From NCBI RefSeq assembly GCF_026151205.1, contig NC_087080.1, positions 8,771,720-8,831,719 of the forward strand: a stretch of DNA of 60,000 nt, written 5' to 3'. A model generated the notes under the pieces. The model was given only the letters and a program-made list of their open reading frames with translations. It had not been told where the DNA came from and did not search any database. The position numbers and the translations under genes are program-made. Below, piece after piece: positions 1 through 14,500 of this stretch. Origin of the DNA: Bolinopsis microptera (taxonomy: Eukaryota; Ctenophora; Tentaculata; Lobata; Bolinopsidae). Position 1 is the stretch's first letter; each line of letters begins with the position of its first letter.

Positions 1-164
1 AATAAATCGAACAGTTACTATCACAATTTCCAGAGCACAGCATGATAACAAAGTCAAAAGAAACACAATGAAGGTAGGTTACGAACACCACAATATAACA
101 ATCATACTAACAACTGAATTAAGTTTATTCTGACGACGGGCAGCCCTGATGTGCTCCGTGATCC

Positions 165-619
165 TCAACGAGCGACCACTTGTAATAGAGGTGTTATGTC
201 ACGTGACACCGATCCTTCGTGTAAAATGTCGTGAATGAGGAACCCCTTGTCAGCCATCACGTTGTCACCAACACTCAGCTTCTGCAGTTTAGCACTGTCC
301 ACTACAATCTCCTTATCGGTTGTGCCACCAGGATAGCAGCGGCTGACGTACGTGATTGCCCCACTGGGCGCAATTCCTATCAGTAACTTGGCTGTGTGCT
401 GAGCTGGAGAGGGAACAGAAAGATTAAGCAGGGGCATTGTATCAGGTACGAAAGCAGAAGAGCTGTACTTCACGTTGCAAGTTCATCATTAAATATACAC
501 TGATAGGTATGATCGACAGAACTTACACTTATAATGGCTGTAACATTTGGCGCCCGACTCAATGTTGGACGGAGCTTCAATTGGGACCTGTGGATTGTAG
601 GAACTTTCAATTGCTACAG
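165..619 (-). pseudogene. DDE_Tnp_4-type (PIF/Harbinger-like) transposase fragment
   Basis: This is part of a DNA-transposon nuclease. Two exons can be read on the minus strand: 619-527 and 403-165, joined over a 123-bp intron (donor GTAAGT at 526-521, acceptor CAG at 406-404). The splice gives the continuous family motif YSHYKSQHTAKLLIGI, followed by an ITYVSRCYPGGTTDKEIV block and VMADKGFLIHDIL. These match the Y-S-x-Y-K...G-I-x-P-x-G...S-D...D-K/R-G-F layout of the DDE superfamily endonuclease (DDE_Tnp_4). The reading frame stops at 165, soon after the MADKGF motif, so the last third of the catalytic domain is missing or out of frame. An upstream acceptor at 622-620 suggests a further 5' exon that I could not place. 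Probably dead. The family is secure; the exact superfamily is inferred. Confidence 0.75.
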
Positions 620-712
620 CTGCAATAACAAAATGAACATCAAAAATCTCACCCCTCCGTAATTGCGCGCCGCCGATATTTGGATACGAAACATGTATCA
701 AGCTTCGCATCG

Positions 713-1180
713 TTGTAGCGCGATGCACTACTGGGCCGCGCCGCGCATCAAATAATTCTTCTCGCAACAAAAAACACGAAATTTACCTGGGGACCCCAGG
801 CTATTATGTTCATAAAGATTCGGCGGAATGACAGGCTGAGCGCCGCCCAGTTATAACATGTAACACGAAATGCACCACTGGGCCTCACCGAGCTGCGAAG
901 GATCAACATTGTGAATCAATTCGCATCGGCAATCAATCACAATGCTTGGAGGACTTCGCCGCTTCGACGCGCCGCGCAAACTATGAAATAGCATTCTTGC
1001 TTCGCAGAGCAACGATCTCGATTAATTGACGATGTCAATTCATGGCAGCTCGGCGCGGCACAGTAGCGCATTTTGCTGATCTAGCTGTGAGAAGCCTCAT
1101 TCATCATTGAGTGCGCGGCGCGGCACAGTAACGCATCGCGCTACAACGATCTCGACGGATTGACATCGTCAATCAATCAC
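713..1180. repeat. Dispersed GC-rich repeat, several degenerate copies
   Basis: Words such as TAGCGCGATGCACTACTGG, CCGCGCCGCGCATC and GATTGACATCGTGAATCAAT recur in both orientations at about 713-770, 868-935 and 1,120-1,180. Related copies lie at 1,578-1,690 and 36,421-36,524. The GC-rich copies stand out in AT-rich surroundings. No reading frame or clear terminal inverted repeat was found, so the class (SINE or MITE) is open. Confidence 0.65.
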
Positions 1181-1185
1181 AATGC

Positions 1186-1523
1186 TAAAGTAAAGTAAAG
1201 TAAAGTAAAGTAAAGTAAAGTAAAGTAAAGTAAAGTAAAGTAAAGTAAAGTAAAGTAAAGTAAAGTAAAGTAAAGTAAAGTAAAGTAAAGTAAAGTAAAG
1301 TAAAGTAAAGTAAAGTAAAGTAAAGTAAAGTAAAGTAAAGTAAAGTAAAGTAAAGTAAAGTAAAGTAAAGTAAAGTAAAGTAAAGTAAAGTAAAGTAAAG
1401 TAAAGTAAAGTAAAGTAAAGTAAAGTAAAGTAAAGTAAAGTAAAGTAAAGTAAAGTAAAGTAAAGTAAAGTAAAGTAAAGTAAAGTAAAGTAAAGTAAAG
1501 TAAAGTTAAGTTAAGTAAAGTAA
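1186..1523. repeat. (TAAAG)n microsatellite
   Basis: About 67 near-perfect pentanucleotide copies, with two TTAAG variants near the 3' end. Copies of the dispersed GC-rich repeat flank it on both sides. Array length is likely to vary between individuals or assemblies. Confidence 0.97.
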
Positions 1524-1577
1524 ATTTTATGACATCACATCATCACACATGTTTAAAAATATCATTGCACATCGCAT

Positions 1578-1690
1578 TGTAGCGCGATGCACTACTGGCT
1601 CGCGCCGCGCATATTCTCGCAACCACGTAGATCGGCGAAATGCACCACTGGGCCTCGCCGAGCTAGGAAGGATTGACATCGTGAATCAAT
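1578..1690. repeat. Dispersed GC-rich repeat, second flank copy
   Basis: Contains the same ordered blocks as the copy at 36,421: TAGCGCGATGCACTACTGG, CTCGCAACCACGTA, AGATCGGCGA, and GGATTGACATCGTGAATCAA. It adds an AATGCACCACTGGGCC block that is also present at 868. This is an ordered multi-block match, so it is a real repeat family. Confidence 0.7.
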
Positions 1691-2049
1691 ACATTGCACT
1701 ATGTGAAAAAATATATAAAAATATTTCCCCACCAACATTAATTTATCGAATACAATATATTTAAAAAATTATCGAAAACATTATCCTATTTCATATTTTC
1801 TTTCCAGTGGAATAACGATATATAAAACAATTCTTTGCCACACAAGGATGAAACCAAAGATAATTGTTATGTTTTTTCTTTATTTTTAAAATATTAATTA
1901 TTCAAACAATTTACACAAAATTGTCACAATATTATATGTAAAAACGACCCTTCATAAAATCAATATATTCCCTATCTCAAATATTGGGAGAAACATTTGA
2001 AAATCACCCTTGGCCTTGTGACTCCAAATTCAAATCTAAACTATTTATA

Positions 2050-2268
2050 TTAACATAGTTCTTTCTCGCACCTCTGTGTTCCCGGAGAGAAATCACTGTT
2101 GTTCTTATCCAACAGCGTCTGAATATCTTTGACCTGTGTTATATTCCATCTTACTAGCCAGCTTCTTCACCAGTCTTTCAGCTTCACCACCCATTCCACC
2201 AGACGTTGAGAAAACTAACGGCGTGAAGCTTCCTTTCTCTATTTCAAGAACCCTTGCATTGTAACACC
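2050..2268 (-). pseudogene. Retroelement C-terminal fragment
   Basis: Minus-strand translation gives CYNARVLEIEKGSFTPLVF, then STSGGMGGEAERLVKKLA and YSDAVG. A one-base frame change follows, then IRTTVISLREHRGARKN. The order E-x-G-S-F-T-P-L-V-F-S...G-G-M-G...Y-S...I-R...R-G is a block I associate with the carboxyl end of ORFs in invertebrate retroelements; that association is from memory of the family. The frame break and lack of an upstream polymerase domain show a decayed fragment. Confidence 0.6.
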
Positions 2269-2269
2269 G

Positions 2270-3510
2270 TTTTTCTCATTTTCATGGGACTGGTACATTT
2301 ATACTATACATGCAGTCCAGGCTCACTATATACCATATACCTCAATAACTATGCATACAATCCTTGATAGTTATCTTGATCTAGTATCTTTGTTTCACAC
2401 AATAGAGCATAAGTTTTGTGGTTTATCCACTGGGCTTAGAGTTTGTGTTTAAGCTACCAAATTTTATTATTATTATTATTATTATATACCATATACCTCA
2501 CTATATATTCCATATATATGCTCAATTTAATGATTTTGTTGTAACGCATATTCTAATTAATAGTCTTGCACAATCAAACAAAAATTTGTTTCTCTTACAA
2601 ATGTTTTGAGAGACAAGAATTTTAATGAAAATTATATTGTTCACATTACATGGGTATTATATCTTTTTAACTGTTATGATTTGAATGCTAGATAGCTGAT
2701 TTGCTCCAGAAAAACACTTTCTTTGAAATTTTACTCTAAAATCACGCCGCTGCTTAGGTGCTGCCCCCGCACACACATAGGGGAGGTACTGGTGGTGTCG
2801 GCTTCGCTATAACTACTCAGTCAAGGATCCTGTTGCCCCTGTAGTTTAATTTATTGATTTTTGTAAAAACTTTAAACGATTGTAATGGCGTGTGATGGTG
2901 TTTGTATCATTATTATTTGATTTGATTTGATTTGATTGGTTTATACATGTTCATAAATTATGTGGCATGCAAGTACACATCTATACTAAGAACAATCATA
3001 TCAGTATTTTCTTGAAGTTTCATATCTATCGTATATCTCTCTTAAAATCCGAAAGTTTCTCTCTAAGTACAACCACCGCCCATGTGAAAATTAGAAAGTT
3101 GCATAGTAACGAGGGTGAAAATTCATACATAATCATGTGCAAGGATTTTGGAGCGATGTTTTAATCAAGTTACATTTAAATTGGCTATATCTTCAGGTGT
3201 GAAGGCTTTCAAAGAATAATATCAGTTTCCTCCTTGGGACCACAGGGTTTCTAGTTATATAATAATGGATGAAACTTGGCTTTTCTGGATACATTTTACC
3301 ATCATGGTTCAACAAATTGATATTAATATAAAAGAAATGAGAACGAGTTATGAAATAGTGAATTGTAACAATATCAAATTATAAAGTCATTGCTCTCATC
3401 CTTTGTTTCTTGATATTATTGTGACAAATATCCTTTTCGGTATACTTTGTAACAAAATTTGTATACCTAATGCTCCTACTAATAATATACACTTTACTAG
3501 TAGAGTAAAC
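2270..3510. other. Intergenic, upstream of SURF4
   Basis: No gene seen. It includes a short (ATT)n tract at about 2,464-2,485. It also holds the promoter and 5' UTR of the downstream SURF4 gene, but no promoter element could be assigned. Confidence 0.5.
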
Positions 3511-5785
<2,275 letters not shown>

Positions 5786-8700
5786 AGAGAAAAACTCCTG
5801 ACGATGAGGATCTGGATCTCATTTCCTGCTATTACTTACTGCTAATTATCGCTAATTAGTAATGATTATCGCTAATTAGCAGGGATTTCTATTAATTGTT
5901 GCTGGACAATTTCGGGGGTTAAATAATTTAAATTCTAATTTCATGAGCAGCTACTGGTCTGTCGACTAATATTTTAAAGGTATTTGAATGGAGCTTTTTA
6001 AGATTTTTGATGGTTTTAAATTTTGTCACAATAAGAATATGGATTTAAATAACCAACTGTAAGTTTAATGAAGCGTCATGTAGATTATCAGAATTTCAAA
6101 CTTTGAATCCTGCCCTCAACATCACTACTCACCACCACTACTCACTACTACTCACTACTCACTGCTCACTACTCTCGCATTGTAATGTAGAGAATAACAC
6201 TTGTACTGGTTTTCAAGCAGTCTGTTCCTTACCCTCATTAACTAGCCAAGCACTTTCTCAACCTTTAATTGAAGAAAACCTACAAAGTCACTAGTACTAA
6301 TTGCCTAGTTCATACTCAGCTAACTCATGTTATGTAGTGCAGATTTTCTCACGGTTGCTTCCGGACCTGAGAAACAAATAAATAAACATCCTGATAAATT
6401 TGATCCTCGGAAATCAAGTCGATTTCTGGGATTGTATTTATAATAATATCAGGCCAATTATAAAATATAGATGCACTTACATTTAATTCACATAAGGTAA
6501 GTCATGTGTAAAGTGTTGTTTATGTTTGTGTAATTACTGTGTCTACACACTCTACTGTAAACATTGCACATCACTGCACCCTACCTAATAGCACTGTATA
6601 ATACCGCAGCAACAGACGTTATTATTATGTATGTACAACAGCATGTTGTACTGTAGTAGTACAGGTTCACGGATAAAACCACTTAGAATAAAACTCACCC
6701 TGATCACATTCCAACGAAATGATTTTAACTAGCTTATCCGTCAGATAAACAGCTCACTCGCTGTACCCTAACTGCTAACGGCCCTTAAATGTTCCCCCCA
6801 TCTAGCGACTAAGTGAGAAACTGTCTAGTGTCTAGTGTCCAGGTGCTAAATACACGGCTTGTAGTCTCGTGGTAACTCTACACAAAGAATATACATTTAA
6901 ATGTTCCAAGGGGTCTCACTTTGATCTAATTTGACTGTACAACAAAAGGCAGCCCCCCCCCCCCCCCTTATAATTTATATTTATTGTTGTACAGAGCCCT
7001 TCAGTCTGAGAGTGGGTGCTGTTTGTAAATTCTTTCTTAACGTTCATGTATCTTACTACATGGTCATGATGTACAATGTACACAAAGTAGTGATCATGTA
7101 ACATAATCCATCAAATCGTTATAAGTGTTGCAATACCCAGGAATGAGGAATCAGACCATTCTTTACAGTAATTAGCATTTAGCATGTACAATGTGTACCA
7201 TTTGTAGTAGGTTGACTGGTTGAGGGCACTCTAATCTACATATCTAATCTACATATCTAATCTACATCTCTAATCTACATATCACTACAACCCACTTTCA
7301 TGTACCTCAGTCTACAGACTTCTTCAGATAAATACTATATTATTTAAACAGCAACTTATAATGCCCAGTTAAAGTTAAAGGAATATAAATTCTAATAAAG
7401 AGGTAGCCTCGTGGTAAATGGTCTGTATTATGTTGAGAGTATTACACAGATTAAGTATAATATGTTATAGAATTCTTTCAATTGTATGATATTACAAATT
7501 TCAACATACTTTCTCGTTTATATTTGAGTTGTTATTGGCTTAACTGTAATATTTAAAAATCCCTGTTCCTCAGTAACCTCGCTCTATAATTTGGCATTCT
7601 TCTTTTAGTCCGGATAATTTCGATTACGCCATTAATGAAATAGCGGAAACATTTGCGAACAAATTCTGATATGTTTTTTTAGATTTGTTAATATTTTTAT
7701 TACTTTCACAAATAGCCCAAAATTGGATAGCGAAAATACTTCCCCAAGCTTTTAAATATAATATAATTTCTGGAATTTACATCATTCCAGATTTTACTTG
7801 AACTAAAAAGATGTAAACGTAAGTGATGAGATGAAATTTCACAATCCAGTGAGCAACACGTGCTCTCTCTAGCACGCCCTCCGATCTACCTGATAGTTGT
7901 GTAATATTGAGTGACTTCCAGCACTGTATTATTGCGACACAGCTTGCCACGCAGCTTGCTTACGTCAATCCAGACAACTTGCGTACAATTTAATAGTCCT
8001 CATTACTTTCGTTCCTTTATTGCAGGCTCAGTATAACCATTACGCCTGATAAAATATATTGACATATATTTATGTAGCTATACATGTGAAATTACATCGG
8101 AATTTAATGTTACTGAATTCTTACACATTTCTCGGATAGAGCCCAGCTTTCGTTTTGTAGTGCAGTACCACTTGTGTACCATTAGTTCTCTACCGTGTCT
8201 GACGTCTGTATCAATTTAGACTTATTTGGGCTTATGAATCGTGGACATTTTTCATGTCACTCCATAATCGTTCTGGGCCGTCGTATTATTCATTATTCAT
8301 ATAGCGTTGATAATACTAATAAATATAATAATAAGATTCTTATTGTTACACGTACAACTTACAAGTAAGGGATAATGGACTCTAAAGGCGTGCCCTTGTA
8401 TTTCTGTGGTTATGTCGCAATAGTACCAGTATGTTCTAGACTGTTCTAGTCTGTTCTATGTACAGTGAAGATTCTACACACAAATCTTTCCTGTGATTAG
8501 CAGCTTGTTAGACCAAATATAGACAAAAGATCTTGCTATGTCACGTGATACCCAAATAAGGAGACATTGCCCGAGATCTTCAAATTATAAACTTTACTAA
8601 GTGCCGTGTCTAATCACATAATACACAATAGCCTAATAGCCGGTAACACGTAATAATCAGCCCTTATACACACCATTATAAAATATAATACACACATGCA

Positions 8701-11535
8701 TTACATGTTATAGCTTTATAGGTAAACTACTAATAGTTAAATCGTGTAATAAAGTATGAAACGGTGTGGCATACTATGCACACTGTGCACCAGCTGCAGT
8801 ACTGGATGTTGTGCAACTCAGTGTACATGATTTTAACAGTGCACAGATTGCGTAATGTGATTAGTATAATGAGGGTAATATGAGCACGTATCTTATAATT
8901 TATTGATTTATTTTTCTTAGCTTTTCTTACTGGTCGATCACAACAGTTTAAACTTTTAACGTTCCAATCAAATTTCATATCTTGTTTTACTTCTAGTATA
9001 GTACTAGGTTCACAGTAATGAAATTTAAATGAATGTGTACATTACTCATCTCCAACTGTAATTAAATATGTAATAATCTATTAACTTTAATTAGGTTAGT
9101 AATGAAGGTGTAGTGTAAACCGCTGGTTACTGTTGTAGATTATTCCATTCTGGGATGAACGATATTCTGCTTGATATTCTATATTTTATTAGAATAATAC
9201 TGTGCAAGAGAAATCACGTTGCTGATAATAATAGTTTTCGGTTCTCAGTAATAAGGTTCTACTCGCGGTCTAAAAGCCATCCTTAAACGAACATATTGTT
9301 TTAATAAAGTAACTATTATGTATCTAAATGATGTTTAAAATATCCAGACTCCCACGTTTTATTGTTCACCAGCTGGTCCTGTTAATTTAGGGGCCGATGT
9401 TCCAATAAAGAGTCTCCTTTCTTTCACACATAACCCCGGTGGTTCAGTGAAATATAAAACCGGTTCAGATTCTGCGCTGGTTTGACACGTATTGTCCAGC
9501 TGTGTCCTGCAGCAGCAACTGTTTGTGTTCTCATTTCGCCACGTGGACTGTATAGTGTAAACAATGGTGTAAATAATGGCGCTTGTAAACGTAAACGATG
9601 CGGCTTGTAACTCTACAGTGTAAGGTTTTATTGTCCTCATTTAACATGATGACAATCTCTCTGTAAACACGTAGTTTTTATAATGTAGTTTAGAATGTAA
9701 CATCACTGATCGGAAACAAATACTACGTTAATACTGTACATCATCAGATTGTATTGATTCCCATTTCTCACGTACACTGGCAGATAAGCATTTCAGGGGT
9801 TTGGGTTTAAAGCATTGGTCACGGTCAATGTACATGTATAATACACATACTAGATGTATACACATCTCTAGTACACCACAGAGATGGCTGGAGATTTGCT
9901 TTGAAATTTTCAATTAAGGTCCCGAGTTTCCGCCTCAAGAATTAGCGATTAGTTGCACAATAACTAGCGTACAATAAGCCGTCGCATCTTCCGTTACTAA
10001 TGCTGACGTTGATCTGGTATATACCGTGGGTAATTGGTAGATTATGGAACGCGCACACGAAATTTTTGTTAGCGCGCGGTGATTTTGTAATACGCGCGCA
10101 TGATATGCAAGCTAGGCACGGCATGGCAGGCCGGATCTGAATATAATGTCAAATTATACAATGTAATTAGTTAATTGAATAGATTTACGTGGAACTGAAC
10201 GTTTTCTTCGTGTTATTACTTATTCTTCTTGTATAGAAAGCTACTTGCTAGTGAGGTGGAAATTAATCTTTAAACTTCAATTATTAACTACAGTAGAGCT
10301 GAACAAATAACAAACTAAACTAATAAAATTATGTTGCATTAATTATTTTATTCATAAGATTACATCAAATTGCTAATGATAATATTCTTTGAAAATAAAA
10401 AACATACAATTACTAATTTGCTCACAAGTTGTCATGTTCATTCGGAAATTATCAAATCGGACAAATTTGCTTAATAATAATATACTCAAAAATTTAAATT
10501 TCTTGCGTAACTTCTCCGTATATATACTTTGCGATACAATAGAGATTTCTTTCAAAATATTTAAACGTTCTACCAAACATCGATATTATATTTAACATGC
10601 TGAAATACATTCCACAAAACTTCTGAAGTTATACATGGGTCGTGGGCTCCCAGAAATATGGGTTGTGGGCTCCCAGCAAAGACGAGTTTGAATTCAAATG
10701 AATGTCATTAAATTTCTAAATGTACGCAAAAAAGGACGTACATGAAAAAACTCCAAAAGTCTTCGCCTAAATGTAATTTATTGGCCATCGGTCAAAATAG
10801 TTCGTTTCATATGCGATAAATTTAAATTACAATACACCATATCCAGCAATCAAATATTCGTTGATATATAAAGCATAATAAACGTCATCAATTTTGTTTA
10901 GTCATAAAATACAAATTTACGAAATATCTTTAAAATCTGAAAAACGCATGCATTTGAAAAAGGTTAAATACGGGACTTTGCTTCAGGACTCAGCTAAAAT
11001 TGCAAGAGCCCTAAAAATTGGATTTCTTTTGGGCTCGAACAACACATAAAAAAAGGACTTCTGTCAGGCCATTGTCGACAAACATCTCTGCAAAGCATCC
11101 TTAAATAACATTCTTCGACAGAAATACAGTTTTTTATTTTATTCCATATTTTACAAAAACTCTGTCTTAACGAACATCAGCTTTAAACTTTACTTTACAT
11201 TTCATACTCCATAGTGTTATTCTGCTACTTTTCACCATTTCATCATAAACTGAACTGTCACTCACTAATTCTAGCTACGTTAAAAATGTAAACCCATTCC
11301 AAAATCATGATCACTCAGATATTATATTCTACGCTCGCGGTACAATCCCCCTGACACTCTTCTCAATAATGAGCTCAGCTGGGAATATATCAGGACATAT
11401 CCTCTATCCTACCTCTACAGAGGCCATCTGTAAGTTGTATCTGTTCTCCGGAAACCGGTCCGCACTGTGAACTATTACTCTAACTAACCAGTCTCTAACT
11501 AACCAGTAACCAGTATAACTAACCAGTAACCAGTA
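5786..11535. other. Gene-poor intergenic stretch
   Basis: No supported gene was found on either strand; reading frames here are short and lack recognisable motifs. It holds the SURF4 3' UTR, a degenerate ACTACTC repeat at 6,120-6,175 and a 14-base C run near 6,954. Further repeats are four copies of an ATCTAATCTACAT unit at about 7,233-7,281, a GGGTYGTGGGCTCCCAG doublet at 10,636-10,677, and a CTAACTAACCAGT cluster at 11,476-11,533. Confidence 0.55.
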
Positions 11536-14500
11536 TCACAAGTAAATCTGCATGACATTAGCAATGTTCCTCCTACAGAGCGGGCACTGGGGTTGTTCCA
11601 CATTCCTTACCTTTTCACTGCACTCCAGACACAAGCAACAGTGCCTACACGGCAGCAGCACTGCACACTTCATGTTCACAGTACATATCACGCACAGTTT
11701 CTCTTCTCTTTCAGTGTTTAGTTGCTCCTGGAGCTCTTCTTCTGGTGTCTGAGGTTCGGTGGGAGGGGCAGGTGGGGTGAACTGGATAGTCTGCGGAGGA
11801 GGGGAGGTGGGGCTGGGGTGGGGTTGAGTGGGGTTGTACCACTTCCAGAATGTGATGAGACCTGCAAGAAGGAGGTTAGTAAGACAGATCAAGTGGGTCA
11901 GGCAGCGTAGTGAGGCCTGTAATTCAGATAGATCTGACTCTGACTTGGGTTTATTAGAGCTCATCTTAACAACCAGCCTACTAAGTAACAACACATCAAC
12001 AATACATAGTATGACAGAAATGTGACGTCTAGCATTGAAATACACTGGCGGACCATCACGCCACAACCTAATCTGTTGACTGTCAAATACATAGTCAAAA
12101 GAAAGATTGACTCATGACGAAGATAAGATTAATAATAATTATGTTATGCTTGCGTGATACTGGTAAATAAGTCATACAACGATTACCAACAACAAAAAAA
12201 GGGAAAAAAAAGAAAAAAAGATTAATAATAATAGAAAACATCAAGTTTTACTGTAAGCCCACTAACCTATCAGTATAGTGACGAGGCCGCCGGGTATAAG
12301 TACACTAAAAGTAGCGTGAAGGAGGTATATAGTGAACTCCATTAGAGAGAGTATAGGCTGGAAGATCAGGAGAAATAGCTGAACTGTGTAGAAGTAAGCG
12401 TGATAAAACAGAGACACGATCAGTTGAACACTCAGCACTATTACCATCTGAAATTTCATGTTTGTTATTGACTGGGAGAGTACAACCATTGTAAGAGCTC
12501 GCAAATAATACACAACTGAACTTGGTTGCTATGTCATAATTACACTATATCAGACAATTTTGAAAATCTACACAAGTCTTAGATCCTTTTTATATACCCA
12601 TGACTAATTTTATACTCATTACTAATTTTCGTACGACTGTCTAGCTCAGAAGATTTAAGTGATCTGACTCTTAAGACTATTATAAACATATTTAAGTAAC
12701 CTTAATGTTCTCCAGCTCTAGCTCGTAGTACTCCACAAGTACACAGAGGTTGAAGAATATCTGAGAGGGAACGTTGAGGACCTTCGTTAGGACCAGGATT
12801 AGACTCGAACAAACTGTCTCGAACATAGTCGGGAGGATCTGAGGAGAAGGAGAGTTAATATATTTGAGAGCTACTGAAACCATGCTTGAGGGGCGGGATT
12901 GTTGGTGGTATACGCATGATTATTTGTAAATATAATTACACAATCTACAACGCCACTGCTGCAAGCTGTCGGCCCCACAAATAGATCAATTTGACTAAGT
13001 TTGCACATTTTTCAACATGGTTGTTCCAAAAGTTTCAGTATTGTGTCTAACAAGTATTTTTCTCCGATAGTTTGATATTTTGGTTTCAGTAATTTCCTAA
13101 AATAGTTTCGACTATCCAAGTTTAATAAGGTTAGGAATAATGCAGCATATTCTACAGATTCCACCATCCGTTATACATCACATACCTCCAGCTAGCTGAA
13201 TACCTCCAGCTAGCTGATTGCATATGACTTGATTAATCATATTTTAGTCATCACTGCTTGAGAGTTAAGACACAGACCTAATATGATCATATATAAGGAA
13301 TACAATGAATACAAATTTCATATCTTAAGTTACAACAGTAACTGTCAAGATAATAAATATAATAATATTATAACTCGCCCCTCTCCATAATAATTATATT
13401 AATATTAACAAATATAAATGGAATTTGACTATATTTAAAACTTCGTTTTATTTGATAATCTTCGTTATATCGCCACTTTCATAGGGTACCCTTGTTCATA
13501 TGATTTGCTTACATTTTGACTTGGTTACGGCTGTGTTCAAATATGCGTGCTTATATATCTGTCTTATACATTGCTATGTAATATACTGTAGTTAGGCTAC
13601 TGGACAACCTGGCTATTTATTAGACATGATTAGCGGAGAAAACACCGCTTACAATTGTCTACAAGTGCTTTACATGCTATTATATCAATGAGAGCTAATG
13701 GGGTAAATGTTATCCAGTCCTGTGAGCATATTGTAGACCAATTAGCTAATTACCAATTAACCTGGCAACGCACTCCTGTCCATATATTAGTAAGATCTTC
13801 TTTATTTCTTTCAAGCGATTTAGTTTTGTTACAGTTTACACAGAGTACACTTTGCTAGACCAGACATTTCTACATTCGGATCACATAGAATTCTGCCTTT
13901 AAATAAGACAATCAAGAACCCCATTGAATTTTGCGTTACAGGAAATAGTCATACGTTTTAGAGAGTGTCTAATAAACACATTATACATTATACAGACAAC
14001 AAGTTTCCTTCTATTTTTAGTGATTTGTTATGTAAATCATTGCAGTCCACATACTCTTTCTTTTAAATTTAGATACGATCTGCTTGATTTTGCAGATGAA
14101 AAGAAGAGCTTAGTGATTTTACGAGCAGACTTTAAGTTCTCCTCCGCGGCCGAATACCATCCTTACTGTCGATTTCATATCAAACGTCAGCTAACCCTCA
14201 CCACAACTCTTCCTCAACATAATAGATTTATATGTTAATACATATTACATAGTGCATAATATGTTAAAATGCATTATATCACTCCTAGTTCAGTATTTCA
14301 TTGTCACCATCTGTTTACACTGACTGTTCGTGGACTGGTAGTTGAACTACCACTTTCTCCGAGCCCAGTTTATAATCGTGTTAGTTACTCTAGGTAGTTA
14401 AAGACCGCTGGAGTGCTGGAACTGTTGCTTCCAGAGTCCTTTACACTCTATTCTGTTGTTGTGGTCTGTGTTTATGTGTTATTAGAGTGCCTTGTAACTA

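Noticed and set aside
1186-1523. Possible CRISPR-like array
   Set aside because: A plain pentanucleotide microsatellite with no spacers; the organism is a eukaryote.
7400-7430. tRNA-like A box (GTAGCCTCGTGGTAAATGG)
   Set aside because: No B box or cloverleaf follows; a similar word at about 6,859 also lacks one.
13924-14238. 104-codon frame in the large RNF26-like intron
   Set aside because: No motif and no convincing splice partners; AT-rich codon use like the background.
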